Made by a program: the position numbers and the translations under genes. A stretch of DNA of 64,000 bases from assembly GCF_964026565.1 (NCBI RefSeq), contig NZ_OZ032162.1, positions 620,001-684,000 of the forward strand, given 5' to 3'. Shown here in pieces: positions 55,406 to 64,000 of this stretch. This stretch comes from Rickettsia endosymbiont of Ceutorhynchus obstrictus. GTDB lineage: Bacteria; Pseudomonadota; Alphaproteobacteria; Rickettsiales; Rickettsiaceae. The notes beneath the pieces were generated by a model that did no database searches, was not told where the DNA came from, and was given only the letters and a program-made list of their open reading frames with translations. Every line of letters begins with the position of its first letter. The stretch's first letter is position 1.

Positions 55406-55593
55406 CCCACTACTGTACGAACGTTGAAAAAAGGCTGTGTCATGCCGTGACTTGATCACGGCATCCAGGAAAATAAAGCCATATTAGACTTATTTTAGAA
55501 TCTTTTTATGATATTATAAGCTGGATTCCGTGGTCGTAGCCACGGAATGACAGAATTTTTACCTCTTTATTTAAACGTTCGTACAATAGTGGG
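55406..55593. mobile_element. MITE-like element, copy B, with 5-bp target duplication
   Basis: The element is 188 bp with ends CCCACTACTGTACGAACGTT and AACGTTCGTACAATAGTGGG. It is flanked on both sides by CTTGA (55401-55405 and 55594-55598). It splits a CCGTGGCTTGACCACGG palindrome, which becomes continuous if the element and one CTTGA are removed. Confidence 0.88.
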
Positions 55594-55653
55594 CTTGACC
55601 ACGGTATCCAGAAAAAATCTTAGTAAAAGACTGGATGCCATGGGAGGGGCGGT

Positions 55654-55824
55654 GTTGTTGCACGGCTCGAATTTTCGATGTCATTCTAGCTAAAGGCGGA
55701 AATCCAGAAAAAACACTTAAAATAAACAAAATTATATAAAAATTTACTATATAATTCGCTTAAACATTTTCCGGATTCCCGCCTTTAGCTAGAATGACAT
55801 CGAAAATTCGAGCCGTGCAACAAC
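55654..55824. repeat. Long inverted repeat with about 46-bp arms
   Basis: The left arm GTTGTTGCACGGCTCGAATTT continues into TTCGATGTCATTCTAGCTAA and is mirrored, nearly perfectly, at the right by CTAGAATGACATCGAAAATT and CGAGCCGTGCAACAAC. The centre is AT-rich. Such a structure would fold strongly in RNA. The remaining 55825-56060 is AT-rich and should contain the promoter of the next gene. Confidence 0.85.
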
Positions 55825-56060
55825 GCTGTACAAACAAGGCTCATGAAATCTAATGTATAGACCTTAATTAAGTGAGTCATAATTGTCATTTATAAGAATT
55901 CTCTATGCCATTTAATTCAAATTCTTCTCGTTTTTTAATAATTTACTAAAATACTAACAAACTAATTATTGAAAACTATTTGACAGAATATAGAAACTAA
56001 TATAACTTCTTTCTTTATTTTTTAATAAATCTTAATTATATAACTTAATATTATATTCAA

Positions 56061-56597
56061 ATGAAAAAACTTTTTTGCCAATGTATAATTTTTATTACTT
56101 TAACTTCTTTACTTACCGGTTGTGCGCGTGATCTTTCGAGTAACGTGTATACTAGCGATTCAACATTAAATCTAACATTGGAGGGAGAAGTTCTTTCCAT
56201 ACGTCCCGTTATAATAAAAGAATCAGATAGATTATCTGATAATAGCGGTGGAATGCTTGCCGGCGGAGTAATGGGAGGCGTATTAGGTAGTGGAGTAGGA
56301 CAAGGAACCGGTAATGCTGCAGCTATTGTAGGCGGAGCTATTGTAGGGGCAGCTCTCGGCTCTGGATTACAAGGAAAATTAGGTGAGAAAAAAGGATATG
56401 AATATTTAGTTAAAGTTGATACCTCTAAAATAAAAAGTGATTATTACGAAGGTAATTCGGCTATGAGAAACGTTATTTCTACTGCTGTTACCAGCGGCTT
56501 AATTACAGTTGTCCAAGCTACGGATTCTAATATTAAGATAGGTCAAAAAGTATATATAATTTTTTCCGAAAAACGTACGCGTGTAATTCCTGCTTAA
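56061..56597 (+). CDS. SlyB/17-kDa-antigen-like outer membrane lipoprotein
   Basis: This 178-residue lipoprotein has a signal peptide and lipobox, LTSLLTGC, with the acylated Cys near residue 21. A glycine-zipper region at about 68-115 reads GGMLAGGVMGGVLGSGVGQG, then AAAIVGGAIVGAALGSGLQG. It ends in a small beta domain (YEYLVKVDTSKI to QKVYIIFSEKRTRVIPA). This is the Pcp/SlyB layout; the Rickettsia 17-kDa antigen is in the same broad glycine-zipper family but differs in detail. It is expected in the outer membrane, facing the periplasm. The next gene starts 27 bp downstream on the same strand, so the two lipoproteins are probably co-transcribed. Confidence 0.85.
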   Translation: MKKLFCQCIIFITLTSLLTGCARDLSSNVYTSDSTLNLTLEGEVLSIRPVIIKESDRLSDNSGGMLAGGVMGGVLGSGVGQGTGNAAAIVGGAIVGAALGSGLQGKLGEKKGYEYLVKVDTSKIKSDYYEGNSAMRNVISTAVTSGLITVVQATDSNIKIGQKVYIIFSEKRTRVIPA

Positions 56598-56624
56598 TAA
56601 TGAATTAATTAATAGAGTATTCTA

Positions 56625-57377
56625 ATGTATTTCAAAAATTTTGTATCTTTATTCTTCGTAATTTTAATAACTTCTGGCTGTGCAAAAGTAACTTCAATAC
56701 GTCATGTTGCAGGATATAATAATAACATGATTCAACCTAAAGAAATATTAATTTTGCCCCCGCAGGTTGAAGTGTATACTTTAGATATATCTAGCCGTAA
56801 AGAACGTATGTATAATTATGAAGATCATTTAGAAGAACTTATTAGGAGAGAAATACCGTTAGCTATTCAAGAGAACGGTTTTAGAGTTAAATTATTACAT
56901 AGAAGGGATATTAGAGATCAAAAACTGGATAATGTTGTTTCTCGTCTTCGCGACTCTTATAATTCGGCTCATAAAACACTTTATATCCCTCTATTATGGG
57001 AAGAAAGCAAAGCATTTTCAATTACGCAAAATGTCGGAGAAGCAGCGGTAACTTTAGGGCAACAAACTAATAGTGATATATTGTTATTAATTGATTATGC
57101 GCAAATAATTAAGACTAACGGAGCCCGTGCGCGTGATTTTGCCATGAGTCTTATTTTCAATAATTCTAGTGTTACGGAGAATGCAGATAATTCAGTTCTG
57201 GCTGTCGGAATTGTAGATACAAAAACCGGTAATATATTATGGACAAATATGAGTTCTACTTCTCAGGATCTTTATAGTTGTGCTATAAGTAATTTCTCTT
57301 CCCGTGATAAGGTAGAAATTGCCAATTTGCATAAACTTATAAAGGCTATTTTGATGCCGTTACGGAATAAGAACTAA
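56625..57377 (+). CDS. Conserved lipoprotein, CsgG/LpoB-like fold suspected
   Basis: This 250-residue protein has a signal peptide with lipobox VILITSGC; the acylated Cys is at residue 19. The mature part reads ILILPPQVEVYTLD, NSDILLLIDYAQ and VGIVDTKTGNILWTN. The pattern of beta strands ending in D-x-x-T-G-x-I-L-W is typical of CsgG- or LpoB-like periplasmic lipoproteins, which assist outer-membrane secretion or peptidoglycan synthesis. I do not recognise a named gene. It directly follows the SlyB-like lipoprotein by 27 bp. Confidence 0.7.
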   Translation: MYFKNFVSLFFVILITSGCAKVTSIRHVAGYNNNMIQPKEILILPPQVEVYTLDISSRKERMYNYEDHLEELIRREIPLAIQENGFRVKLLHRRDIRDQKLDNVVSRLRDSYNSAHKTLYIPLLWEESKAFSITQNVGEAAVTLGQQTNSDILLLIDYAQIIKTNGARARDFAMSLIFNNSSVTENADNSVLAVGIVDTKTGNILWTNMSSTSQDLYSCAISNFSSRDKVEIANLHKLIKAILMPLRNKN

Positions 57378-57687
57378 AGCTTTTCACTATCCTACAATCT
57401 TTAAAATTTAGGAATTTGTGTATACTGTTCGTATTTTGAATTTGGATTTTTTATTTTGAAGAATGAGGGCGTACAGCTTATTAAAAATATAAGCGAGTAC
57501 GTGAATCTTAGGATATAAATAAAAAAAATTCTTGAAAGATGAGTAGTATATTATTGATCTATTTATAAAATCTCTCAGTAACTTCCTTTATTTAATAACA
57601 GCTTTTCAAAAAATAAATAAAAACTCCTATTGACTTTCAATAGAAAAAGCATATCGTATTTGCAATTTAATTAAAAAATCGCAAAAA
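57378..57687. other. Gap between lipoprotein and proP
   Basis: The first half, from about 57420, contains a decayed palindromic element (ACTGTTCGTATTTTGAATTT and related words). The second half is AT-rich and holds the proP promoter region; TTGACT at 57633 is a possible -35 box. No gene is seen. Confidence 0.35.
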
Positions 57688-58998
57688 ATGTTAGGTTATC
57701 GAGATGAGCAGAGAAGTTTAACCAGGCAACAAAAGGAAGCTATCGGGTTACTGTCTATAGGTACTTTTCTAGAATATTTTGACCTAATGCTTTATGTCCA
57801 TATGGCAGTGGTGCTAAATGATTTATTTTTTCCTAAAACTGACCCCAAAGTTGCTTCACTTTTATCGGCAGCGGCTTTCTGCTCTACTTATGTGTTAAGA
57901 CCGTTTGCTGCTATTACAATAGGATGGATCGGCGATAATATCGGGCGTAAAGCTACCGTAATTATCACTACTTTTATAATGGCAGTATCATGCGTTGTTA
58001 TGGCTACTTTATCAACTTATGAGGAAAAAGGTATTATAGTTTCGTGTATTATGATAATCTGCCGTATGTCGCAAGGTATATCTTCAATGGGAGAAATAAT
58101 AGGGGCAGAATTATATGCAACGGAAACTACAAAACCTCCTGCTCAATATTTGTGTGTAGGTATAATAGCTATATCTTCTCTTCTAGGAGGGATAAGTGCA
58201 TTAGTTTTTGGTATTATTAGTACTACATACCTTTTAAACTGGCGTTACGCTTTTTGGGGCGGGGCTATAATAGCTTTAGTAGGATTTTTAGCAAGAACTA
58301 GACTCCGAGAATCAACCGAATTTGTTGACGCAAAACGTCGAATAAAAAAAACTTTAGAGGATTTTGGCATAAATACTGACAAATTACCTTATAAAGAATA
58401 TGTCGATGAAAAAGTGAATAAAAAAACATGTTTAGCCTATTTTCTAATTTTAACTTTATGGCCTGCTTGTTTTTATTTGATTTACATTCATTGTGCCAAT
58501 TTACTAAAAACAAATTTTAATTATTCAGCTTCTGAAATTATAAAAAATAGCTTATGTATTTCTGTCGTGCAGTTAATTTTAATGGTTATATTAGTTTTCT
58601 TAACATTAAAATTTCATCCACTTAAAATATTAAAAATAAAAGGGATAGTATTTTTATTGTTTATGCCTATTAGTATTTATTTTTTAAATAATATAATTAC
58701 TGCCGCTGATCTATTTAAAGTACAATTGTTATTAGCTATAATTAGTACTAATCCCCCTACTTCTCCTATAATTTTTAAAAATTTTCCTATATTTAAGAGA
58801 TTTACTTTTACTAGTCTTTTATACGCATTCTCAAAAATTTTTATATATGTAATTACCTCTTTTGGCATGGCTTATTTAGTAACTATATTAGGAAATTACG
58901 GTATTCTTCTTATTATGATGCCTGTTGGAATAGTGTTTTATTATGGATTGACGCATTTTGAATCGCTTGAAAGACTTCAAGGTAATTATCAGCATTAA
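57688..58998 (+). CDS. proP: MFS transporter of the ProP (proline/betaine) type
   Basis: This 436-residue, highly hydrophobic protein should have about 12 membrane segments. Metabolite:H+ symporter subfamily marks are visible: GTFLEYFDLMLYVHM in the first helix, and the loop 2-3 motif GWIGDNIGRKATV. It also has MSQGISSMGEIIGAELY in helix 4 and NWRYAFWGGA, RLRESTEF before the central loop. ProP-like transporters are amplified in Rickettsia, where they probably import host osmolytes or metabolites; the substrate here is unknown. The 3' end overlaps the convergent spoT-like gene by 86 bp. Confidence 0.9.
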   Translation: MLGYRDEQRSLTRQQKEAIGLLSIGTFLEYFDLMLYVHMAVVLNDLFFPKTDPKVASLLSAAAFCSTYVLRPFAAITIGWIGDNIGRKATVIITTFIMAVSCVVMATLSTYEEKGIIVSCIMIICRMSQGISSMGEIIGAELYATETTKPPAQYLCVGIIAISSLLGGISALVFGIISTTYLLNWRYAFWGGAIIALVGFLARTRLRESTEFVDAKRRIKKTLEDFGINTDKLPYKEYVDEKVNKKTCLAYFLILTLWPACFYLIYIHCANLLKTNFNYSASEIIKNSLCISVVQLILMVILVFLTLKFHPLKILKIKGIVFLLFMPISIYFLNNIITAADLFKVQLLLAIISTNPPTSPIIFKNFPIFKRFTFTSLLYAFSKIFIYVITSFGMAYLVTILGNYGILLIMMPVGIVFYYGLTHFESLERLQGNYQH

Positions 58999-59668
58999 GA
59001 ATTTTTTCTTTTAAAGCCATTTTTTTAAAATTAGTTTGTTGTTCAATCATTTCACGGCAAAGTTTGACTAATTCGTGTTCGATGTTGTATATTTCAAAAT
59101 ATGCACAAACATATAGGAAATGCTCTAACGTTTCTTTTATAATCTTCTGAATTTTTTCAGGAGATTTTGCTCCTAATGTTTGTAAATTATGCACTCGATC
59201 AAAGATTTTTATAAGTGCCGTATCATGGCGTTTTTGCTGAATTAATAAATTTAAATTTTCCTCAGTATTAATTTTGCCGTATGGTTTAATTCTAGTTAAA
59301 CCTTCCACATGACTTGCAATGTTTCTATCAAAAATAGCGGCAATATCCTCTTCCGTAAGCAGCGTGTCTTCTATAGTATCGTGTAATAAGGCAGCATTTA
59401 ACATACTAGGGATAAAAAGTTTAGGTACTTCATAAGCCGTAAATTCTGCCACCATATAAGCAACTGCTACCGGATGGGAATAATAAGGCTCGCCTGATTG
59501 CCGCATTTGAGGACCGTGATATTTTCGTGCATAATAAAGACCCTTCTTAACTTCTCTAATATCTATCGGGTGCTTTACTAACCTGTTTAAATAGGTAATT
59601 TTATTCAATAGTTTTTTAGCATAATCGCAAATTTCAAACTTTTCTTCCCAGCAATTAATGTCTTCCAT
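58913..59668 (-). CDS. spoT: SpoT-like HD hydrolase domain protein (chromosomal)
   Basis: This 251-residue protein has only the (p)ppGpp-hydrolase part of SpoT: YYARKYHGPQMRQSGEPYYSH, AALLHDTIEDT with the catalytic HD, and KIFDRVHNLQTLGAKS. No synthetase or regulatory domains are present in or near the frame. Rickettsia genomes carry several split spoT pieces and this is one of the conserved ones; it should lower alarmone levels. It resembles the RAGE-borne protein at 25503-26156 over the whole domain. Its C-terminal coding region overlaps the end of proP on the other strand by 86 bp, a rare long convergent overlap. Confidence 0.88.
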   Translation of the reverse strand: MEDINCWEEKFEICDYAKKLLNKITYLNRLVKHPIDIREVKKGLYYARKYHGPQMRQSGEPYYSHPVAVAYMVAEFTAYEVPKLFIPSMLNAALLHDTIEDTLLTEEDIAAIFDRNIASHVEGLTRIKPYGKINTEENLNLLIQQKRHDTALIKIFDRVHNLQTLGAKSPEKIQKIIKETLEHFLYVCAYFEIYNIEHELVKLCREMIEQQTNFKKMALKEKILNADNYLEVFQAIQNASIHNKTLFQQAS

Positions 59669-59886
59669 AATATAGAGTATTTAATTTTATATTCTTATAC
59701 AACTTTTGATTAAAGAATTAAATATAAATATTAAAAATGAGTAGATTTTTTGTGTTTTCAATCCTCACAACAATAACATCAACACAATTTTTTATTTTAA
59801 ACAGTCTTTATCTTCATTTGATTCTTGCAACTTTTGTAGTTCTATGGCATTAATTAACGATATAGAAAGATTACTTAGGTTATATT

Positions 59887-60549
59887 ATGTTAAAAAAGTG
59901 TATTATTTTATTTTTAGGATTGTTTCTTCTTTCAGGTTGTACTGACGGATTTAGAGACTATTTTAAAAAATCTGCAAATAATAAATTAGTTGATAGTAAA
60001 GGATTTGAAGGCGGTAAACGTAGACCTTTATATAACGGTAAATATATTAATTTGGCTAAAAAGAATATTGTCGAAGATAATCTTGATGAGGATAATGACG
60101 ACGACGATAATGATAATCCTTTAAGTAGCGAAACGATTAATCCATCAAAAAGAAATCGTGATATGTATCTTAAAATGATCAAGAGAGATATGACCCGTCA
60201 AAAAGCTCAAAAAAATATCGATGCTAACTATATTGATGATTCCTCCCTAACTCAAGCAAATAAAAAAGTTAGAAAAAATAATAGCGATAAAGAAGAAAAA
60301 TTGCAGCAGGAACTAGCGCAGATTAAGGCCATGCTTAAGGAAACCAGGCAAGATTTATCAAAATATTCCTGTCCGGGTGCCGCGCAAGAGCGAAATTATG
60401 CTCCGCCGGTTACAAATTACGCGCCTTCGACCTATTCTCCCGTAAATGATAATAGTAAGACATATAACCGGAAATCTAAGGTAAAGCAGAAATTTATCAG
60501 AGAAGACGAGGATGATACGAGCAAAAAAGATAATGAATGTGCTATATAA
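59887..60549 (+). CDS. Lipoprotein with acidic low-complexity region and coiled coil
   Basis: This 220-residue protein begins with a clear lipoprotein signal, LFLGLFLLSGC (Cys at about residue 18). The mature part is highly charged. It has an Asp/Asn-rich run EDNLDEDNDDDDNDN (about 60-75) and a Lys-rich middle. A short coiled-coil-like stretch EEKLQQELAQIKAMLKETRQ lies at about 136-155. A proline/tyrosine-rich tail ends in basic and acidic residues. No known domain is recognised. It is presumably a membrane-anchored periplasmic or surface protein. A promoter probably lies in the 218-bp gap shared with the divergent spoT-like gene. Confidence 0.75.
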   Translation: MLKKCIILFLGLFLLSGCTDGFRDYFKKSANNKLVDSKGFEGGKRRPLYNGKYINLAKKNIVEDNLDEDNDDDDNDNPLSSETINPSKRNRDMYLKMIKRDMTRQKAQKNIDANYIDDSSLTQANKKVRKNNSDKEEKLQQELAQIKAMLKETRQDLSKYSCPGAAQERNYAPPVTNYAPSTYSPVNDNSKTYNRKSKVKQKFIREDEDDTSKKDNECAI

Positions 60550-60757
60550 ATACGAGTGGTAAAAACACTCGATGTTATTTGTTGCGTGGACGGTAAAAAG
60601 TGCCTAAAGCTTTTATACCGTAGCTTGAGCGGCGTTGTTGCATGGCTCGAAAATTGCTATATTTTGGGTATTCTTTAAAAGTACCGCGATGTCATGCCGT
60701 GGCTTGACCACGGCATCCAGTCAGGCTTTTTAATTTTTTCTGGATACCGTGGTCAAG

Positions 60758-60945
60758 CCCACTACTGTACGAACGTTGCAAAATCGTCATTGCGAAGCCA
60801 CGAAGTGGCTGTGGCAATCCATAAAACATAATAAAATTATGCTAAAATTAGCATTTTTACTGGATTGCTTCGTCAATTTACTATAGTAAATTTCCTCGCA
60901 ATGACGGAAAAACAACCTGAAAGCCAACGTTCGTACAGTAGTGGG
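60758..60945. mobile_element. MITE-like element, copy C, with a different core
   Basis: The element is 188 bp with ends CCCACTACTGTACGAACGTT and AACGTTCGTACAGTAGTGGG, flanked by TCAAG on both sides (60753-60757 and 60946-60950). The core is unrelated to copies A, B and D: here it is another dispersed palindrome starting CGTCATTGCGAAGCCACGAA and ending CGCAATGACGG. The host repeat is the CCGTGGCTTGACCACGG palindrome at 60691-60962. Confidence 0.88.
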
Positions 60946-61106
60946 TCAAGCCACGGTATGACAAGTTTTAAGCGATTTTAACCATCCATGCAACAACGCC
61001 TGACTTAACCACGGCATGATACCGACGCATTTTTAAAAATACTCAAAATATAGTAATTTCTGATTCATACAAAAATGACATACGAACAGTATAACTTCTA
61101 TGGTTC

Positions 61107-62417
61107 ATGGTAATGATTAATAATAGTTTACTTACACTTAGTTCCGCAATTCAAACCGTTATGACTAATAAAAATGTAAGAAAAAAAATACTTGATAATA
61201 TTAACCTTACTTTAAAATCTAATGAAATAGTTGCTATTCTTGGAAAATCGGGAGCCGGTAAGTCAACATTGCTTAGAATAATTGCCGGCTTAAGCAGCCC
61301 TGCTAGCGGTAAGCTAATTTACCATAACCAAGAAAAAGCTAATGATTGTTTTGAAATAGGTATGATATTTCAAACATTTGCCCTTTTTCCGTGGCTTACG
61401 GTTCTTGAAAATGTTGAACTCGGTTTAAAAGCTTTAGAAATTTCTGAACAGGAACGTCGAACTAGAGCATTAGCCGCTATAGATTTAATAGGGCTTGACG
61501 GTTTTGAATCGGCATATCCAAGAGAGTTATCCGGAGGGATGAAACAAAGAGTAGGCTTTGCTAGAGCCTTAGTTTTAAGACCGGAAATTTTGCTTATGGA
61601 TGAGCCTTTTTCCGCTCTTGATGTGTTAACGGCAAATAACTTAAAGAATGACTTTCTTGATTTATGGAGTAACGGTAAAACTCAAATGAAATCGGTAGTT
61701 ATTATTACTCATTCTATTGAGGAAGCTATAACTATGGCGGATAAAGTATTAATTTTTTCATCCAATCCCGGGCGTATTGTGTCGGAGTTACCTATTACGC
61801 TGCCGCGTCCAAGAGATAACCAAACTGCCGAATTTCGCGTTATGGCCGACAAAATTTATGGACTGATGGTATCCGCTTCCGATAAATCTTCAGTTAGTGA
61901 TAAGAAAATTGATATTTCTAATATTAATCAAAAAATTCACTTAACTCAAATAAATCAATTAATCGGTAGTGTGGAAGCTTTATTTGCTCCTCCTTATAAA
62001 GGCACTGCTAGTCTTGCCGAATTATCTAAAATTTTTCATATTAATAATACCGAAGAAATCCTTCGTATAGTCGGGGCATTAGATATATTAAAGTTTGCAA
62101 TCCTAACATACGATAATATTAAATTAAATAAAGCCGGGAAAGAGTTTGCCGCCGGTGATTCCGAAACGCGTAAAAAAATGCTAGCAAAACACTTGCTTGA
62201 TAATATATCCATTGCGTCTTATATATGTGAAATTCTACATCAGCGTTTTGATCATAAAGCTCCATTATCTCGTTTTCAAATGCAACTTGAAGATAAATTA
62301 TCTAAAGAAGATGCCGCTATGACTTTAAAATCTATAATAGCCTGGGGAAGATACGCGGAAATTTTTTCATATGACGATAATAAGAAAATTTTTAGTTTAG
62401 ATAATCCGACCGGATAA
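61107..62417 (+). CDS. ABC transporter ATP-binding protein, nitrate/sulfonate/taurine type, with AAA-associated C-terminal domain
   Basis: This 436-residue protein has a standard ABC ATPase at about residues 15-255. Walker A is GKSGAGKST, the Q loop is IFQTFALFPWLTV, and the signature is LSGGMKQRVGFARALVL. Walker B is ILLMDEPFSALD, and the switch His is in IITHSIEEAI. Similarity is to the SsuB/TauB/NrtD group. Residues about 270-430 form the AAA-associated (winged-helix-like) domain seen in some members. No permease or binding protein gene adjoins it here, so the partner lies elsewhere or is missing. ATG at 61107 or 61113 may be the start; neither has a strong ribosome site. Confidence 0.88.
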   Translation: MVMINNSLLTLSSAIQTVMTNKNVRKKILDNINLTLKSNEIVAILGKSGAGKSTLLRIIAGLSSPASGKLIYHNQEKANDCFEIGMIFQTFALFPWLTVLENVELGLKALEISEQERRTRALAAIDLIGLDGFESAYPRELSGGMKQRVGFARALVLRPEILLMDEPFSALDVLTANNLKNDFLDLWSNGKTQMKSVVIITHSIEEAITMADKVLIFSSNPGRIVSELPITLPRPRDNQTAEFRVMADKIYGLMVSASDKSSVSDKKIDISNINQKIHLTQINQLIGSVEALFAPPYKGTASLAELSKIFHINNTEEILRIVGALDILKFAILTYDNIKLNKAGKEFAAGDSETRKKMLAKHLLDNISIASYICEILHQRFDHKAPLSRFQMQLEDKLSKEDAAMTLKSIIAWGRYAEIFSYDDNKKIFSLDNPTG

Positions 62418-62781
62418 TAAATTAAATCTAAAATGATTTGGATAAATAACCTTTTTAATAGCATAACTAAAGTTATTAAAAGTTTTTATTCAAAAAAAGA
62501 CAAATATAAACCAATAAGTGCCTTTTTATTTTATAGAGCAACTTAAATACTTGACTATATTTTTATTTTCATTATTTTTTAATTAGAATAATGTGATGTT
62601 TAGCTTCCATCATTATATAAAAAAACAATTTTATTACTTCAAATTAACCGGTATATTTACGTATTAAGAAAATTTATCTTAGATTAGTAAAATCGTTATA
62701 TTAAAATAGTGGAAGCCGGTTTATAATTTTAGCAAAATTGTTGGTTGATTTATCTTAATAACCATATAAACGAGGAAAAAA
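62418..62781. other. Gap between ABC ATPase and small membrane protein
   Basis: These 364 bp are AT-rich, with no gene and no dispersed repeat that I recognise. The promoter of the next gene should lie here, and a Shine-Dalgarno, GAGG at 62772-62775, precedes it. Confidence 0.4.
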
Positions 62782-63084
62782 ATGAGTAATGAAGAAGAAA
62801 AAAAGTTATTAACTCCTCTGCACGAAGAGGAAGAAACAGAAGAAGAAAAAAGGCAAAAAGCTGAGGATTCAAAAAAGCAGCTCAAAGCAATATTATTTAC
62901 TTTTGTTCCTTTGCTAATTGGCTTTTTAGTGTTTACTTATTATTTCCTTAATTCTATAGAAGAAAAAGCAAAAGAACAAAGAAGGCTTGAAGCTCGAGAA
63001 GCAAAGAAAATAGAAAGACAAAATAGAATTCAGCAGAACCAACAGACTCCACAGCTTCAGCAGAATCAGCAGACACAACAGTAA
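62782..63084 (+). CDS. Small single-span membrane protein with charged tails
   Basis: This 100-residue protein has a very acidic N-terminus (LHEEEETEEEKRQKAED). One membrane helix at about residues 34-54 reads ILFTFVPLLIGFLVFTYYFL. A basic coiled-coil-like stretch follows, KEQRRLEAREAKKIERQ, and then a Gln-rich tail. Such a layout suggests an inner-membrane protein with the acidic end in the cytoplasm, but no family is recognised. A good GAGG ribosome site lies 6 bases before the ATG. It is followed by repeat-rich DNA and then ntrX. Confidence 0.75.
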   Translation: MSNEEEKKLLTPLHEEEETEEEKRQKAEDSKKQLKAILFTFVPLLIGFLVFTYYFLNSIEEKAKEQRRLEAREAKKIERQNRIQQNQQTPQLQQNQQTQQ

Positions 63085-63190
63085 ATAAATGTTGTTATAC
63101 CTATCGATTCTATGTCATTCCCATGAAAACGGGAAAGCATTGTTGTGTGGATGGTTAAAATCGCTTAAAACTTGTCATACCGAGGCTTGA

Positions 63191-63379
63191 CCCACTACTG
63201 TACGAACGTTGAAAAAAGGCTGTGTCATGCCGTGACTTGATCACGGCATCCAGGAAAATAAAGCCATATTAGACTTATTTTAGAATCTTTTTATGATATT
63301 ATAAGCTGGACTGAAGTGGTCGTAGCCACGGAATGACAGAATTTTTACCTCTTTATTTAAACGTTCGTACAGTAGTGGG
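63191..63379. mobile_element. MITE-like element, copy D, with 5-bp target duplication
   Basis: The element is 189 bp and begins CCCACTACTGTACGAACGTT. It ends with the reverse complement and is flanked by CTTGA at 63186-63190 and 63380-63384. The core is nearly the same as in copy B. The rest of 63085-63670 holds the host palindrome (63176 to about 63450), short GCCATGCAACAA words and the ntrX promoter region; no gene. Confidence 0.88.
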
Positions 63380-63670
63380 CTTGACCACGGTATCCGGAAA
63401 AATCTTAATAAAAAGACTGGATGCCGTGGTCAAGCAACTAGATGACACCGAAACACTTTGCAAAAATTCGAGCCATGCAACAAGGTCCCGCCTTTAGCTA
63501 GAATGATATACGGCACTTTTTTAGGGCCATGCAACAACTTAATCCTATCAATTTTCCTCCAATAATATACCCTAAATATATATTGTGACAAAAATGTTAT
63601 AAAAAACTATTGATTTCTTTTATATTCAGCACTAACGTATATATTTACATTAATATTTTAAGGTAAACCA

Positions 63671-64000
63671 ATGTCGCTAATCGATGTTCTTGTAGTAGAT
63701 GATGAAGAAGATATAAGAAATATAGTTGCCGCAATTTTAAAAGATGAAGGATTTAATCCTAAAGTGGCGGCTAATAGTACCCAGGCTTTGAGAATACTTG
63801 CCGAAAAACCCGTATCGGCGGTTATCTTGGATATTTGGCTTCAGGGGAGTGAAATTGACGGGCTCGGAATTTTAGAGATAATAAAAAAACGTTATCCGTT
63901 AATGCCGGTAATAATAATTAGTGGACACGGTACAATTGAAACTGCGGTAAATGCTATAAAAATAGGTGCCTATGATTATATAGAAAAGCCGTTTAGTAAT
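63671..64000 (+). CDS. ntrX: NtrX-type response regulator, N-terminal receiver domain (cut by window end)
   Basis: The first 110 codons are visible and the gene runs off the right edge. They form a complete-looking receiver domain: VLVVDDEEDIRNIV with the acidic pocket, phosphoacceptor D in AVILDIWLQGSEIDG, T/S in VIIISGHGTIETAV, and K in YIEKPFSN. The W-L-Q-G-S phrase after the Asp and the start SLIDVLVVDDE are typical of NtrX, the partner of NtrY in alphaproteobacteria, one of the few two-component systems kept by Rickettsia. The output domains (AAA+, Fis-type helix-turn-helix) would lie beyond the window. AAGGT is the likely ribosome site. Confidence 0.88.
   Translation, partial: MSLIDVLVVDDEEDIRNIVAAILKDEGFNPKVAANSTQALRILAEKPVSAVILDIWLQGSEIDGLGILEIIKKRYPLMPVIIISGHGTIETAVNAIKIGAYDYIEKPFSN

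Noticed and set aside
62418..62781. Possible permease gene next to the ABC ATPase
   Set aside because: There is no open frame of useful length, and the next gene is a 100-residue single-span protein unlike a permease.

Overview
The window is AT-rich and looks like the chromosome of a Rickettsia. Evidence for this is a run of housekeeping genes (broken dprA, topA, a short gltX, recJ, pepP, proP, a lone SpoT hydrolase, ntrX), a tRNA-Gln(UUG) with no visible GlnRS, many Rickettsia-style palindromic repeats between genes, and a mobile region built like the Rickettsiales Amplified Genetic Element (RAGE), an integrative conjugative element with Ti-type TraA/TraD, SpoT, histidine kinase, Dam, DnaA-like and integrase genes. 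The species cannot be fixed from sequence reading alone.

Region 1 (1-41632) is a decayed RAGE loaded with insertion sequences. A segment of at least 5.4 kb occurs at both ends in the same orientation (1-5395 and 36226-41632). It carries an autotransporter gene with 44-residue repeats, an Rpn-type nuclease, the 3' part of traA and an IS5-family element. Between the copies lie the 5' part of traA, two traD genes each preceded by a related oriT-like segment, a broken cifB-like gene, a fold-back IS, an istB remnant and a group II intron remnant. These are followed by an intact two-gene module (15269-23725), a second Rpn-type gene, a SpoT hydrolase domain, a histidine-kinase-like protein, Dam, a DnaA-like replication protein, an integrase split by IS66, and an IS4-family element.

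The main discovery is the two-gene module. The first gene resembles CidA/CifA of Wolbachia cytoplasmic incompatibility. The second is a 2370-residue CifB-like toxin with two PD-(D/E)XK nuclease modules whose D, E and K residues are all present, a furin-type R-T-K-R site, a hydrophobic TcdA/TcdB-type pore region and a long C-terminal part. No deubiquitinase domain was recognised. A second CifB-like gene, ending just after its second nuclease module and broken by an IS, lies 5 kb away. The mobile element thus carries one apparently complete reproductive-parasitism-type toxin-antidote pair and the remains of another, next to conjugation genes.

Region 2 (41633-64000) is vertical chromosome. The mobile region ends inside an IS, which abuts a 5'-truncated dprA. 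Then follow topA, five tandem 431-bp repeats, gltX, recJ, a methyltransferase, pepP, tRNA-Gln, two lipoproteins, proP, a convergent spoT-like gene, another lipoprotein, an orphan ABC ATPase, a small membrane protein and the start of ntrX. The intergenic spaces hold nested palindromic repeats. Among them is a MITE-like 190-bp element with 20-bp terminal inverted repeats that inserts into other palindromes with a 5-bp duplication (TCAAG/CTTGA).
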